From contig PHBH01000014.1 of assembly GCA_002840535.1 (NCBI GenBank), positions 1 through 64,000 on the forward strand: a stretch of DNA of 64,000 nt, read 5' to 3'. The stretch comes from Deltaproteobacteria bacterium HGW-Deltaproteobacteria-15. Its GTDB lineage: Bacteria; Desulfobacterota; DSM-4660; Desulfatiglandales; HGW-15. The notes beneath the pieces are model-generated. The model worked only from the letters and a program-made list of their open reading frames with translations. It was not told where the DNA came from and did not search any database. Positions 63,575 to 64,000 of the stretch are shown one piece after another. A program made the translations under genes and the position numbers. The first letter of the stretch is position 1; every line of letters starts with the position of its first letter.

Positions 63575-64000
63575 TATTGCTGGCATTGTTGGGAAATTCG
63601 TTTCTGCATAAGTCACGAAGAATTGGAGAGCATACACGCAAAGCCGAATCTCTTCGCGATATTGGAGCCATGCCTGCACCTTTTTCACACCATGAAACAT
63701 GTTGTTCCTGAAGCGATACACGACAAAAGTGACCAGCTGGACTATCTGCTGTTCAGTAAGCCGACCATACGGAATGGCAAGGAGTCTCTGGAACTCCTCA
63801 ATCATCCAGGGCCAAGTCCAGCGCTTTGGCATCAAGTGCCTAAAGTGCTTGGGATCTTGGTAACGATCGTGGAAATGCTTTGCAGGGACATTGAGCGACG
63901 CGATCATAGTGCCCTTGCTGTTTGCAAACTCCTCCGCGAAAGCTTTCAACTTGGACGCCTTTAAGTCATTGCTGAAACACTTTGATTCGAAAAGGGACCA
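63569..64000 (-). CDS. HEPN-motif cassette protein (5' end beyond the window)
   Basis: At least 143 residues, with the frame open to the window edge. The C-terminal half has LTEQQIVQLVTFVVYRFRNNMFHGVKKVQAWL, where RNNMFH fits the R-N-x(3)-H motif of HEPN ribonucleases, and a helical end (LCVYALQFFVTYAETNFPTMPAIR). Its sequence otherwise does not resemble the HEPN-motif protein at 3643-4191. It is followed by an attC-like site, so it is probably cassette cargo. The assignment rests on one motif and helical content. Confidence 0.55.
   Translation of the reverse strand, partial: WSLFESKCFSNDLKASKLKAFAEEFANSKGTMIASLNVPAKHFHDRYQDPKHFRHLMPKRWTWPWMIEEFQRLLAIPYGRLTEQQIVQLVTFVVYRFRNNMFHGVKKVQAWLQYREEIRLCVYALQFFVTYAETNFPTMPAIR

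Noticed and set aside
1-64000. tRNA, rRNA and known riboswitches
   Set aside because: I scanned the larger gaps for cloverleaf ends and conserved rRNA or riboswitch cores and saw none; short or degenerate RNAs could be missed by eye.

Overview
The window looks like chromosome of a flagellated member of the Desulfobacterota (former Deltaproteobacteria, probably near the Syntrophobacteria). The basis is a bacterial AspRS/GatCAB route to Asn-tRNA, a deltaproteobacterial flagellar gene order with FlhF/FlhG, CsrA/FliW, Maf and an NtrC-type regulator, and moderately high GC. No rRNA or tRNA gene was recognised, and the taxonomic call is an inference from gene content only.

Layout. (1) 1-7.6 kb is an integron-type gene-cassette array. 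Nearly all genes are short, unrelated to each other and on the minus strand, and most are separated by imperfect palindromes bounded by RYYYAAC/GTTRRRY-like cores (attC-like sites). Cargo includes an HEPN-motif protein, a PD-(D/E)xK-like protein, an HNH endonuclease, a discoidin-fold protein, a zinc-ribbon protein and a lipoprotein. (2) 7.62-10.1 kb is an IS91-family rolling-circle transposase with a co-oriented tyrosine recombinase, inserted right after a GAAC at the end of an attC-like site. (3) 10.26-10.37 kb holds the last 34 codons of an integron integrase (intI), followed by a repeat-filled stretch to 11.2 kb. (4) 11.2-28 kb is core genome: a SurA-N-like periplasmic protein, a YjbQ protein, an AspRS-GatC fusion with gatA and gatB, glutamine synthetase, an NlpC/P60 protein, an O-antigen ligase-like protein, rsmG, a pseudouridine synthase, cysQ and nagZ. 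(5) 28-62 kb is a large flagellar region: flgM, cheR, a sigma-54 regulator, fliW-csrA, flgL-K-N-J-I-H-A-G-F, then (from the right) motA-fliL-M-N-O-P-Q-R-flhB-A-F-G-fliA with accessory genes, then maf and flgE-flgD-fliK. (6) 62-64 kb has a VapBC module with a readable promoter/operator, decayed XRE and ORF6N fragments, a zinc-ribbon gene, and a second attC-like site with another HEPN-motif cassette gene running off the edge.

How the parts work together. The flagellar genes show a readable hierarchy. Sigma-54 (-24/-12) sites lie before fliK-flgD-flgE, motA-fliL..., flgF-flgG... and cheR, and a sigma-28 site lies before the flgM operon; the window encodes both FliA and a sigma-54 activator. The MS-ring/export ATPase genes (fliE-J), flgB/C, flagellin, fliD and motB are not here. 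The AspRS-GatC fusion followed by gatA and gatB physically couples the enzyme that (mis)charges tRNA-Asn with Asp to the amidotransferase that corrects it.

Across the whole window many intergenic gaps carry short degenerate arrays with a strict 7-bp (sometimes 9-bp) period, each gap using its own word. No annotated feature type explains them, and together with the cassette array and the AspRS-GatC fusion they are the most interesting observations here.
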